Assembly (NCBI GenBank): GCA_019722365.1
Contig: JADFUC010001943.1
Span: forward strand, 1-64,000
Reading direction: 5' to 3'
Source: Lithospermum erythrorhizon
Taxonomy: Eukaryota > Streptophyta > Magnoliopsida > Boraginales > Boraginaceae
DNA: 64,000 nucleotides
In this document: in pieces, positions 1-11,601 of the stretch
Layout of the letters: each line of letters opens with the position of its first letter
Position numbering within the stretch: position 1 is the first letter of the stretch
The notes under the pieces: generated by a model
What the model saw: the letters and a program-made list of their open reading frames with translations, nothing else
The model's database searches: none
Told to the model about the DNA's origin: nothing
Position numbers and translations under genes: made by a program

Positions 1-700
1 ATCAAACGCTTCGTTCAGTTACGTATTGCTCTAACGGTTCGTAGTAATGGATAACTTTAATTCAGTTTTAGCAAATCCATAGCGAGGCTGGTTCTGACCT
101 TAATAGTATGGTATGCTTTTGCTCCTCCGTTTGGTTGTTCCGGCCAGGTAGAAGCGTCCCGGTGGCGATAGATGCGTGCGTGAAGTTGAGCCATCATGAC
201 CATATGCATATCTTGATTCTCACGAAACCCGACATTGCTTGTTGCGTTACGTAACCGCCGTCATGCTTGGCTTATTCGGAGAATAATCGAGGACAAAATT
301 CTCACCATGATGAACTACATGGAATATCCACCAACTTAAAACCATTACTAATCAAATGTAACTCAACTTCACTTTCATCAACCAAAATTTCTATTTTATT
401 TTACTCAGACACGGACAATAACATCGAATATGTCATTTGGCCAAAAGAATGATTTTTTAAGCGACACCCATAAATTCCAATAGACCACTCATATATACGT
501 CAAGCACTTTGTATCTACGGAAGCCATGATTAATACCACATCGAAACGATCTTGAGCCATTGTAACTAAATGTATTGAAATTAAATTGGTTTACTAAATA
601 TTGAAACAATTGAATTGTAATGACATACCTTAACCCTAATAACTAGTGATTGATAGAATATCACTAACAATTGAAAATCTTCAATTTAAATTTAATACGA
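1..700. other. Unassigned DNA, no supported gene
   Basis: Mixed-composition sequence at the left edge. The only open stretch (about 267-452, plus strand) is short and resembles no family I know, and the reverse strand is broken by stops. The first ~300 bases are less AT-rich than what follows and could be the decayed end of a transposon gene, but I see no diagnostic motif. Confidence 0.3.
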
Positions 701-834
701 TGATAGTATTTTTTTGATGGGGTGGTTTTTGGTGGAGGATCGTTTTTTTTGGGTTGAGGGTGTTTTTATAGTGTTTTTGATAGTGTTTCTAATCTGATGC
801 ATTTTTTTAAAGTTGTTGCAGGCAATTAGTAGCG

Positions 835-1205
835 GGATGGAGGCAGGTATGGAGTTGGGGTATTTAAATAAGGTTTAAATATTATACTAATACAAAGGAG
901 GCAGGATGGAGTCGGAATTTAATTAAATATTATACTAATCTGAAGACGGGGATAAGCGTCGGAATTATTTAAATAAGGTTTAAATATTAAACTAATACAA
1001 AGGAGACCGGATAGAGTCAGAGATATTTAAATAAGTTTAAATGTTATACTAATACAAAAGGAGGCAGGATAGAGTCGGGTATTTAAATAATGTTTAACTA
1101 GTATACTAATACAATAGGAGAGCCAGGATATAATGGTGTAATTAAATAAGGTTTAAATATTATACTAGCACAAAAGGAGGCAGCAGGATAGAGTCGGGTG
1201 TTATG
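835..1205. repeat. Tandem repeat, ~60-bp unit, about six copies
   Basis: The unit reads roughly GGAGGCAGGATAGAGTCGGG followed by an AT-rich half (ATTTAAATAAGGTTTAAATATTATACTAATACAAA). About six imperfect copies lie head to tail with small indels between them. The G-rich half resembles the GGAGACGGGGATAG motif at 5,650-5,930. The array may therefore be subterminal repeat of one element spanning ~0.8-5.9 kb, but I found no terminal inverted repeats. Confidence 0.75.
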
Positions 1206-1234
1206 CAGGCCGTCTCTTAAATGGAAGTGATTAA

Positions 1235-1276
1235 AAATGGAGACAGCATAGAGACGGGCCCGTCTCCATTTTATTC
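1235..1276. repeat. Perfect 16-nt palindrome inside a larger inverted repeat
   Basis: GAGACGGGCCCGTCTC at 1,251-1,266 is perfectly self-complementary. It lies inside longer arms, with AAATGGAGAC to the left and GTCTCCATTT to the right, so a cruciform or RNA hairpin is possible. Its half-site GGAGACGGG is the same motif repeated near 5.65-5.93 kb. Confidence 0.7.
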
Positions 1277-2600
1277 AATATTTAATGGTTTTTACAATTT
1301 CTGATTCACGATTGTTAGTGGAGATATTATATTTGAAAATAATATTAGTGGAGATATGATATTTGTAAATAATATTGAATTAGTGGATATGTATACATTC
1401 AATGTGATATGTTACGTTTTCCGACATATCACATGTAAAGTATAGAGTTCTGACCTAAATACATATTAACGTGTGATGGGTCGTTAATGAAGAACAAAAA
1501 TCTTATAATGTACATAAATACTTGCATGTAATGTAATCATAGTATATGTAAATTATGATTTGTGTTATAACATAATATGCGATGATATATAACATATGAT
1601 TAGTTATGATTTAAAACATAATGATATATAATATAGAATAAATTAATGATTTTTGTTAAATAAATACAAACACTTGTATGAATAGGGTTACAATACTTTA
1701 AGAATGTGAAAGTGTACTTTTAAATATATCATGTCTCAGGCAGATCTATGCAAGTAATTTTAACCATCAGTACAAAAGATCCCCGTCTGGCCCAGGTAAA
1801 TTTTCATAATCCGTCTTCGTCCGTCTCATTCATCTCCATTAGGTAATTTTTCATACATAATCTCAACCGACTCTATCTGAGTCTCAGTGGCGAACCTGCG
1901 AAAAAAACCGGATGACAAATGGCGGTTCCAACACGCAAACATACACCAAACATAACGAAAACCCTTGTGACATCTAGCAACAATAATAATAAACACAACA
2001 AATAATTCAATAATAAAATACATAACCACAATACTAAAATTACACAACACAATAATTCAATAATAGAAGTACATAACACAAATAATTCAAATGTACATAG
2101 CAATCCTAAGCAAATGTATCAATCCCAATCATACATATCTCTTGGGCGGCTGCAAATGCTGAGGGGATGTGGGAAATCGGTGTGAGGGGGCGTATGCAGG
2201 TCTCAGCGTGCTCACCCCGTAGGCGGCGTGAGGCGGGTGGGGTGTCGTCCCACTAAAAGCTAGGCCCAGCAATCCGATCGCGAGTATTTACCATGTGTAG
2301 ATCGTAGCATGCGTCGGCCGGGTCACTTGGAAGAAATCTTCGTTGCCTCTCCTTGCTGACACTTTGAGAGCTCCTGAACCCAACACAGCGTCTTGTTGTC
2401 ACGGAGGTAGTGGTCTTGTCAAGCAGATCTACGGCCGAGCTTCAGTAGCAGACTCACCGCGGCCTGCAGCGCCCACATAGCCATGATCCATACGGATGGC
2501 GTCCGTGAAAGTCAAGTCCTTGAGTGGAAACTTACGGATCTTATCCTCCCCGTGAGCCTCGTGGAAAGCTCTGCTTTGTCTTTATTCTGTATTTGAGCAG
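1277..2600. other. Unassigned DNA; possible decayed minus-strand coding blocks
   Basis: Positions 1,277-1,740 are AT-rich with no feature. Around 2,110-2,600 base composition becomes balanced, as in decayed coding DNA. On the reverse strand a start codon at ~2,608 opens a short frame that soon breaks. I cannot match it to a family. It may be transposase debris of the surrounding repeat-rich element. Confidence 0.25.
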
Positions 2601-3350
2601 CATTCATAATAAGGGCTAAATATTTATAAACTAAACAATTCCAAGCAAACAAGCTATAACAAACTAAAAAAACTATAACAACTATATAAACTATAATAAG
2701 CTTTATAACAACTATTTACAACAAGTATAACAATATATAAAACATTCTGACTATAACAACTATTCTACAAATATAACAACTATTCACAACTATAACAACT
2801 ATAATAAACTATATAAACTATAACAACTATAACAACTACTCACAAACTATATAAACTATAACAACTATATAAACTATATAAACTATAACATATATATAAA
2901 CTATAACAACTATTCCTGAAACTATAACAGCATTACATGACTATTCGAGCTATTAAAACTCTGACACCTATATAAACTATACACATTCACAAACTATAAT
3001 AAACTATAACAACTATAACAAATATAACAACTATTCACAACTATAACAACTATTCACAACTATATAAACTATAACAACTATATAAACAACTATATAAACT
3101 ATAACAACTATATAAACAACTATATAAACTATATAAACAAACTATTTACAAACTATAAACAACTATATAAACAAACTATTTACAAATTATAACAACTATT
3201 CACAACAAGTATTTATAAACAACAACTATTCACAACAACAACTATTTTGTAATCCATAAACAACAACGATTCACAACAACTATTTATAAACAATATTCAT
3301 GACAACTATGAAACTAATCCATAAAAACAAAAAAACATATAAAATGAAGA
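2600..3350. repeat. AT-rich degenerate satellite-like array
   Basis: Degenerate reiteration of AACTATAACAACTATATAAAC-like units about 10-20 nt long, running for ~750 bases. There is no coding capacity. A related low-complexity array lies at 4,600-5,350, with a balanced-composition block between them. Confidence 0.75.
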
Positions 3351-3389
3351 AACTAATATACTTAAAAATGCCATGTCACTTGAATTACG

Positions 3390-4600
3390 TAAACTAACCC
3401 GTCTCCTCGAGGATCCTTGTCCTTCTTAACATTCATGCTTGATCGGGATACCCGGTGGTGGAGCCCTAACAATCTTATTCTCTTGAAACACAAATAAGGA
3501 TAACTTTAATTAGGAATTCAACACAAATATTTGAATTAAATAAAACAAAAATAAAAAACAAGTATTTCTTTCTTACCTCCTCAACCAACCGGTCGATCGG
3601 TGGCTTTGCTCCCAGAAAGGATCTTGAGCCGTCGGCCTTTAGCCAAACTCGTGGGTCGACTGCTTTGTCTCGCTGATCCGGCGTTGGTCGTCACCGTCAA
3701 TGTCGAATGCGCTCCCAATCGGACGGAGGTACACGAGCGGGCTTAAAATTTCTTTGCATAATCAACTCAGGCTGCTTACGTCAGGGGTACCTAGAAGTCT
3801 TCCTCTTCGTGGATGTCGAAGTTTCTCTCGAGAAAGCTATTACGCGGTCTCGCCTCGAATGTCGGTTGAGAGTCTCGCTCATCGTCCCGTTCTTTTGTAA
3901 ATATGTCTCTCAAGAAAAATAAATAAAACAAAATCTAATTGAACTACTATTTACTAAAAATATTTTAAACAGAAACTCCAATTTTTGCAAAATACTTACT
4001 TGGAACGATCTCCAGATGTCGTCCCTAATCTCGATCGGTTAATACGGGGGCAGGCGATGGAGCCCGCATCATCGTCTCCGGAAGAACCGGCTTCACGTAA
4101 GCATGGCCTAAAGTAAAAAGTAAAAAGTTAAAAAACATAAATAAAAAATATAACTTCTTCCGATTAATTTAGAACTGATATTAGGACTTACAAATTGTAG
4201 GATCTCACTCAATACGCCGCAGGGGGACCATCTCAGTGGGCCAGTCGTCTCACCGCCTTGTGAGGCGTCGGCGTCTTCGGTCGGTTGTCGCGATCCGATC
4301 CGTCGCCGTCATCATCCAGTGAAAGTCTGAGGCATGGCGGGGCTAGGTGCGGCAGATCAGTGAGTCCACATTGCTTGGTAGGAAGAGACCTCGTGGGTGA
4401 CTCGAACTTAGGCGTCGTTGGTCTCGAGGATGAACGTACCCGGCCCGTGTGTAACAAGCGATGTCATCTTGAGAGGCCGACTCTACTTTATCTGAAGGGC
4501 GAAGTAAATCGGACTCGGCTATCTACGAATACGGAAGTCTCGTCCTTTTTTGGAGGTCGACTGCCCGTCATTAAACTCTGAGCTTCTCCTTCCCTTCTTA
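3390..4600. other. Balanced-composition block between two AT-rich arrays; no recognisable gene
   Basis: This block has much higher GC than its flanks and short open frames on both strands (for example 4,285-4,581 plus and 4,233-4,457 minus), none matching a family I recognise. Some edges look like exon ends; for instance the reverse strand near 4,000 has a GTAAGT-type sequence. Decayed exons of a minus-strand transposon gene are a possibility only. Confidence 0.25.
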
Positions 4601-5360
4601 TTATTACCTTTTGTTACCATACGTACAATCCAAATTAGAAATATTAGAAATATTTTAAGCTATTCAAACCATTCGCGACTAACAATTAGCAACTATTCTG
4701 GCAACTATTACAGAGTAAACACAGCTATTCCTGACGCTATATAAACTATTCACAACTAACAATTCTGACTATTCATAAATAACAATTAACTGCTTATTAT
4801 GACTAACATTCTTATTTATTCACATATATAAACTATTCACAACAATTCAAGCGACAATAATTCAACTATTTAACTATTCAACAATTCAACTATTCAATTA
4901 AACAACTATTCAATTAATCAACCATTCAACATATGAAATTAACTATTTAACATTAACTAATGAAATTAACTATTTAAGCTATACTAATGAAATTACTTTA
5001 ACTAATTAACTATACAAATGAAATTAACTAATGAAATTAACTTTAACTAATTAACTATACTAATGAAATTAACTATACAAATTAACTATACAATTAAACT
5101 TTAACTAATGAAATTAGCTTATTTAACGTATGAAATTAACTATACAATTAATGAAATTAACTTTACAAATTATTTAACATATGAAATTAACTTTACAAAT
5201 TAACTTTAACTATACTATTTAACATATGAATTTAACTATTTAACATATGAAATTATTCAATTAAACTATACAAATTAACTTAAACTAATAAAATTAACTA
5301 TTTAAGTAATGAAATTAACTATTTAACAAATTAATTAACTTTAACTAATGTAATGTAGGA
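4600..5360. repeat. AT-rich degenerate array (AACTATT / AAATTAACTTTAACTAATG units)
   Basis: Runs of TTCAACTATT and GAAATTAACTATTTAAC-like units reiterate for ~750 bases with no coding potential. Composition and motif style match the array at 2,600-3,350. Confidence 0.7.
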
Positions 5361-5374
5361 ATCTAACCTTAATC

Positions 5375-5640
5375 AGGTGGGGTTGTTGATCGTCGGGCGA
5401 TTCTTAATAAAGGCGGTGGCGGAGTAAATAAATCGAGGTGAAATTGAGGTGGTCGATTCGGAGTAGGGGTGGCGGGTGTTGGGGTAAGAGGTGGGGTGGG
5501 GTGGCGGGTCGGGTTCGGGGTAGGGGTGGGGTGGGCCGGTCGTTCGCGGTGGGGTGAAGCGAAGCGGTTCGTCTCTTGATCGTGCGGGGAGGCGTGGTAA
5601 TAGCTGTGGGGTGGGGGTGGGGGGTTGGTTGTTAATTAAA
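5375..5640. repeat. G-rich strand-asymmetric block
   Basis: A ~260-base block with many GGGGTGG and GGGTCGGG runs on the plus strand, in sharp contrast to the AT-rich DNA on either side. Runs of three or more G spaced a few bases apart meet the sequence pattern for G-quadruplexes. No ORF is supported. Confidence 0.6.
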
Positions 5641-5644
5641 TAAC

Positions 5645-5935
5645 TACTTTAAAAATGAGGCGGGAAGGAGACGGGGATAGTTTTTATATAAATATATCCA
5701 TATATTTAAAAACCGTCTAATCCGTAACTAAAAATGCTTGGTCATCAAACATTGGAGACAGGAAGGAGACGGGGGATAGTTTTTATTTTATATTGTATTT
5801 ACTAATAAATAGAGAATGGGTATATTTTAATTTTGTATTATTTTTTATCAATTAGATATTAAAATAAAATAGCTAAACCATATCTAAAATTGAAGTATAA
5901 TAAAACATTGGAGGCGGTATGGAGTAGGTAGTATT
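5645..5935. repeat. GGAGACGGGGATAG motif repeats
   Basis: At least three imperfect copies of a GGAGRC-GG-AAGGAGACGGGGATAGTTTTTAT-like unit occur at ~5,651, ~5,755 and ~5,911. They echo the motif of the 835-1,266 repeats. This is consistent with subterminal repeats of one ~5-kb element, whose class I cannot decide. Confidence 0.5.
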
Positions 5936-6102
5936 TTATTTTATATTTTGATTTCTTTTTAAATTTTTTGTCAAAATTAAAATTTCTATCACAGTAAATC
6001 CATTTCGTATAAAGCCCAATTTGACTATTCGGTAAGTAAAATTCAGGCAAACTCAATTTGGGTAGGATTTTCTAAATCTGCTTTTGCACTTGTATTAGTA
6101 GT

Positions 6103-6641
6103 GACATATAGTACTTCAAAAATTTGAAACTGGATATTAATGCAGCATAAACACCCTATGTATGAGTATCACTAGTCTACCAATGACTTTAAAAATAATC
6201 AAAGGAGTGCTAGGGCTTTATAAAAGTAACATTAATAATGGTATATTCAGTAGTAAATAAATTTATTATAGCTAATGTCCAAATTCAGAAACTTAAAGGA
6301 AGTGGACCTGAAGTTTCAGGATCATGAACCAATCAAACCCAGCAGAACCTGAACACCCACCTGCTTCTGCAACTGCTCTTTTATTAGACCGACTGTACAT
6401 AACAAGATTCTGCAAAGCACAAATGCTTGACTACTTTGATTTCCTTCTGTGAAGGCTTATCCTCCAAGAGATTAACTAATGCCCGGCAAGCAGAAACAGC
6501 ATCAGCACTTGAGCAAAGACTCGTTCTGGAAAAGGTCTTAGGGTACGGGTTGCAAGCAGTCTTACTGCACCTGCTGCCCTTGGGTCTGAGGGTCCAAAAG
6601 ATACTGTGACAGAGGTAAAATAGAAGCCTTGGTTGCCCTTG
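6103..6641 (-). pseudogene. Partial duplicate of the CSI3-like gene (intron plus exon end)
   Basis: This segment aligns closely with the CSI3-like gene at about 49,880-50,532, in the same orientation. It carries both the intron (shared TGTATGAGTATCACTAGTC) and the adjoining end of the long armadillo exon (shared AACAAGATTCTG). Because the intron is included, it was copied as DNA and not through spliced mRNA. About 120 bases matching 50,083-50,205 are missing, which removes the splice donor and the exon's last ~90 nt. Further small indels break the frame. It is a non-functional fragment. Confidence 0.88.
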
Positions 6642-7424
6642 GTCTCATCCGGTTTCTTTGATTTCCTTGCCATTTGTTCCTGACTTCCTGTACAACACAA
6701 GATATGGTTAATGCACAATCATTGGAACCATAAACACTTTATTGGATTATACTTTGCAACGAAAATAGTCAAACATGATCAATCCATATTCGCCATCAAC
6801 TTCTTAGTATATGGTTTACTACTATTTGCAGCAGACTAGCGAATCAACGACTACATCATGTTTGCCCCATATCTAGCTACCCTTGGTTAATATCGCTTTG
6901 CCACACATTAAATGTTACAGTGTTATTGGTTATTTCCCAAAAATAATGTTCTAAATGGTTAATGCGCCATCCACAAACCTTTACAAACACACGAACTAAG
7001 ATGCCACACATTATCAATCAAACAATAATCATAACACTAATTCAATCAAACAATAATCATAACCCTAATACAATCAAACAATAATCAGAAACAATTTAGA
7101 ATTAATGAAAAATATTAACCAATCAGCAAAATTTATTATTTGTTAAAATTAGTACATGATCCATCTTAACCATATTTTGTTTTCCAAATTTTGACAAACA
7201 ACCCCGTCAAATTCCATAAAAGGAAAGAATCGGATGGTTGTTAGAGTCTACGTTACAAATAGTGATGTGAATGGACGAAAATGGGCTTTAGTATCCTTTC
7301 GAAATTGTACTCTAGTACTCTAATAAGTCTCTAAGTCAGACTCTAGATAAGCCATATCAAATATGGCAATTTCCAGCCCACAAACCAAAGATAAGCAGCA
7401 ACTTAATGCTTTCGAAATTGTTGC

Positions 7425-10400
7425 ATGAACAAGATTTCAACAACTAACACTATGGCAATGGTTACTCTACCAAATCCTTCCTCATTACAACTTCATAAGA
7501 CCTTCACTTTCAAGAATCTCACCAATCCAATGAACTTCAAAGCTAGCAAGGCATCATCCAAGACTCATATATGCAATTTTTCCAATATGGTTGATATAAT
7601 ATCTCAACAATCATCAATGCTCAACAACAAAAACAACAATACAATAATCAACAAGACCCATATTTTGCAATTGGGTGTAGGCCTTTTGGCTGCATCCATG
7701 GTTATTACTACACCACTGGATGCAAATGCCACTAGGCTCAACTACTATGCTACTGTTGCTGACCCTCCTTGTGAACTCAACTATGTTAGGTCTGGTCTTG
7801 GTTATTGTGATCTTAATGTTGGCTCTGGTGTGAAGGCTCCTAGGGGTGAGCTTATCAATGTAAGTTCACTGAACTAGAAGAATTCCAGTGACTTGTTTAC
7901 TTAATTTTCAGTTAATGTAATTGTGTTGTTTTAGCCTGTACTACCTATGTCTTGCAATTTAACGAAGTTTGAATAATCACTTAAAAAAATCGATGTCTTA
8001 AATTAGTCTTATTCGGATACCGAGGCAATTTTTTGTAATGTTCCAAGTGGTGCACCGTGCATATAAGTGTTTGTTGTGGGATATGCACCGGTAATAATCT
8101 ATATCTTTCTATATATATTTTAAATATGTGTTAAAAAGATATATTTATTTCCTTTTTTACAAAGACTATATTGTTCCTCCAAGTAAAAATTATTAAAAGA
8201 CACTTAATAATAATCAAATTTTTAATAATAACACAATATACAAAGTTGAAATTAAATAACGAGTTATGGGGTACATTTGTTGTAAATAAAAGTTGATTGA
8301 TTATCGAGTTACAATTAAACAAAGTTGTTCAATATGTATGAAATTTACATTTATTTGTAAAATTTGATGATGATTACTTAACATTTTCAATTGACATTTG
8401 ACACGTAAGTTGCATCCAACAACTTTCAGGTAATATACACATTAAATAACGAGTTATGAATTTGAAAATTGACACTTGACATTTGATCATCTAAATTTAA
8501 AACTTGAAGCTTCCTTCCCATCTTTGTATGAAATTGAATCGATAAATTTGGAGTTGGTTTATTGAGAAATAAATTCTCATAAGGTGATTCTTAAGGGAAC
8601 TATCCGTGGTTTAGATGATAAGCATTTAATGAATGGTTGGTGTCGTGAATATATATATTCAACTTGATAACCCCAACGAATTAAGTTTAACATATCGTAC
8701 TTTTATTAATTACAAGACAACTAATACCTACATAACTTCAAACAAGAACCTGAACTTTTTAATGGTGTTTTTGGCACCTGAACCTGAACTTTTAGTTACT
8801 ATAGAAGACTTATGGCTTAATTTCATCTAGGCACCTGATCTTTCGCGAACCTTTTAATCAAGTATCTAAAGTGTTCAACCTTTCAAGTAGGCATCTGGGA
8901 CGTATTTTTGGTACCTGAACTTTTTAAACAAGAACCTGAACTTTTTAAAACCATGCACCTGTACTTTTGGAAGACAAAATATAATTTTAAAAGGACAATT
9001 TAGTCAATAACATCAAAATAACTCAAAATTCACCATTTACTTAAAATCAATCCAAATTTCATATTGCAGTTGTTGACAGTGCTCAATCACAAAAAATCAA
9101 TCAAAACCAACCTAATTTTAACCAACTCTAAGCTCAAAATTCAACAAAAAACAATCAAGTATACCACTAAAATAATAAACAAACCTCAAGGCTAGACTTA
9201 GTATTTTGCTTTTGAGACAAATCAAGATTCGATTTTTCCAAAGTAGCTACATTAGATTGGTTGGTGTAGTGGTCGGAATCTCCGATATAAGCAATGGATA
9301 TGAACGTTCAAAAAAAATTACAAAAGCTAATCGAGTTTCATGCTAAAACTACATTACAAGGACAATTATATTGGTTGAAGACCATAATCAAGGAGATTCT
9401 CAATTTGACAAAAGCTTGATATGAATCTTGCTAATTTAGATAATATTTTGGGGAAAAAATATAAATTTAACAAAATTTAATAAAATTAAAATTATTGATT
9501 AAGCCAAATTAATTTCTTCTTGAAGCTAAGTTCATTTCTTGTCGGATATGTTTTTCCCAAATATTCTTTAAATTACATTTTAAGAAAATAGATAAATTCT
9601 CTCTCCGTTAATATTATGGAATAGTTAATTAACAGGGGAATGATTTCTTGTGTAATCTGTAACTTATAAGGGATGATTTATCGGTGCCACTGATTACAAA
9701 CTGTGTGGTAATTTGACAATAACCTCTTAAATAACACTATTCATGTCTTCAAAATGCATTGGATCAAACAAATTCAATACACTAAAATATGTGGATCTTT
9801 AATTAGAGAATCTAATTTTATTTAATGACAATAGTTAAGCTACTAGGGCAAACATGAAGCTTTGAGACACTCATTAATATATTATAGTAAAAACTAAAGA
9901 TTATAATTTAATATCAAATTTAAGAATAAATAGTATTTTTAAGCTCCTAAAAAATAACATATATAATCAACAAATTATTATAAGCAGTTGCATGTATCAA
10001 ATTACTAGTATTTTGATAAAACTCAAGACGGGCAACTATATTGGAATGCCCCCATGTTAGAGCAAATTACTTACATTTGTTATTTGTTCCCAACTTAAAA
10101 TCATGTCCCTATCACGGCATCTAATGTGAAATTTCTACTTCAATTTTACTCTTTTTTGTTCTGGCCGAGCGACTTCATTTATACGAAGTATTAGATATCT
10201 TTGTGAGAAGCTAGCCCAATATTTGGATATTTTGGACTGAATGATATGATGTTGGATTCAAAGTAATTATGCAGAGTAAATACTTAGAAGCAAAACATTA
10301 AATATATTTTTATCAACATAACAGAAGGAGAATGAGACTGTAGGGCGGTAAAGGAACGAAAAGTAAATGCATCCTTTAATTAGAATTGTTATTTGTTAAG

Positions 10401-11601
10401 ATGGTTGAGTGAATTCATTTATCTATTTTTTTGAATTCTCAAATTACCTTCTTCTACTCCTCCTACCTGTCTTTGTGTAAATAGGTACATTATACGGCAC
10501 GGTTTGCTGATGGAACTGTATTTGACAGTACTTATCAGCGCGGGAGACCATGACTATGCATTTAATTGTAAAGGAAAATTACTACCCCTGACAACAACTC
10601 GTAATCAGATTGATGCAACTCAGGTCTAGCTTTTGTTATTAGTTTCATCTTAGGACAAGTTTGATGATTGTCCGACGAGGATAAATTTAATGATAGGAGG
10701 AAAGTTGAACATTTGTAATAAGCATATATGAGCTCATTGGCGGTTACTAGAAAGCTATAAAATATAAGTTTCATTTTGAAGGCGATAATCTCTCTTCTAG
10801 ATATAGGGGATCGTTACCTTGATTCAGGACTCTGATTTTGCTACTGATACAACACCTTTCTAATTAACGCAAATGTTGATATGAATTATAATCATGAGAG
10901 ACCTTATGTTCAACGTAAAACTTCTGTAAACGGTTCGGTTTTGCCTACATTATCATGGTCTTGTACAGTTGTACAGTATCTATAAATCTGGAGGGCATAC
11001 CTCTGATAAGTTTGTTTTATCTAGGTCATTAAGGGTTTGGATCAAGGAATCTTGGGTGATGAAGAAGTACCACCAATGCAAATAGGTAAAATTTCGAGCT
11101 CATACAGAAAACATCCATTTATACTTTTGGAGGTTCATCTTAGTATTTTTATAGGTGGAAGACGAAAGCTTGTTATACCTCCAATGTTGGCATATGGACC
11201 AGAACCTGCTGGATGCTTTTCAGGTATACGAACTTCAATATGGAATTAAACCGGGAAAATCTTGGAAAATGAAACGAGTACTTCATACACTTCTACAGTT
11301 TTCTTTGTTGGCACTCGTGAAACATCGTTGCTTACTAAAAATCTGGAGAAGCGTCGCGCTTATCTTACTGAATATGCTTCAGCCTTCAGCCTCTGCATGA
11401 TGTCCAATTTGTCATCACAAATCTGGAAACAAAATTCTCTATCTGTAGAAGAGTTTCGTTTGGGTTGTTTTCGACACAAATATAATAATCTAATGCTTAC
11501 ACGAGCCTGCAATTTTTACAGGGGACTGTAATATACCAGGAAACGCTACCCTTGTATATGACATCAAATTTGTAGAAATCTACAGTGGAAATCGAAAATA
11601 A
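7425..11601 (+). CDS. Thylakoid-lumen FKBP-type PPIase, FKBP16-2/PnsL4-like (exon 2 damaged)
   Basis: Five exons: 7,425-7,859; 10,485-~10,573; 11,025-11,085; 11,155-11,223; 11,522-11,601. Exon 1 encodes a Ser/Asn-rich transit peptide, then a hydrophobic stretch LGVGLLAASMVI with a lumenal cleavage motif ANA before TRLNYYATV. No twin arginine precedes it, so Sec-type import is inferred. Later exons give GLDQGILG, VIPPMLAYGPEPAGCFSG and GDCNIPGNATLVYDI, the FKBP fold as in Arabidopsis FKBP16-2 (PnsL4), a lumenal NDH-complex subunit; lumenal FKBPs commonly have weak isomerase activity. Exon 2 reads HYTARFADGTVFDS, but after GRP one base is missing, the expected Gly-Val-Gly segment is altered and the donor is not clean. 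Exons 1, 3, 4 and 5 join in phase. Start: ATG at 7,425, or the in-frame ATG at 7,452 (MAMV). A 13-codon uORF (7,406-7,447) overlaps the first. The gene is either a recent pseudogene or has a sequence error in exon 2. Confidence 0.8.
8640..8975. repeat. CACCTGAACTTTT-type repeat in FKBP intron 1
   Basis: CAAGAACCTGAACTTTTTAA occurs twice (~8,741 and ~8,929), with several looser GCACCTGAACTTTT and CAAGTAGGCATCTG variants between. It looks like part of a small dispersed transposable element that has enlarged intron 1 to ~2.6 kb. I could not fix its ends. The rest of intron 1 (7,860-10,484) is AT-rich with no coding signal. Confidence 0.5.

Noticed and set aside
2600..3350. CRISPR-like or regularly spaced repeat array
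   Set aside because: Units are AT-rich, degenerate and contiguous without unique spacers, and the genome is a plant.
6427..6718. Small genes at 6,427-6,609 (+) and 6,476-6,718 (-)
   Set aside because: Both fall in the degenerate CSI3 fragment copy.
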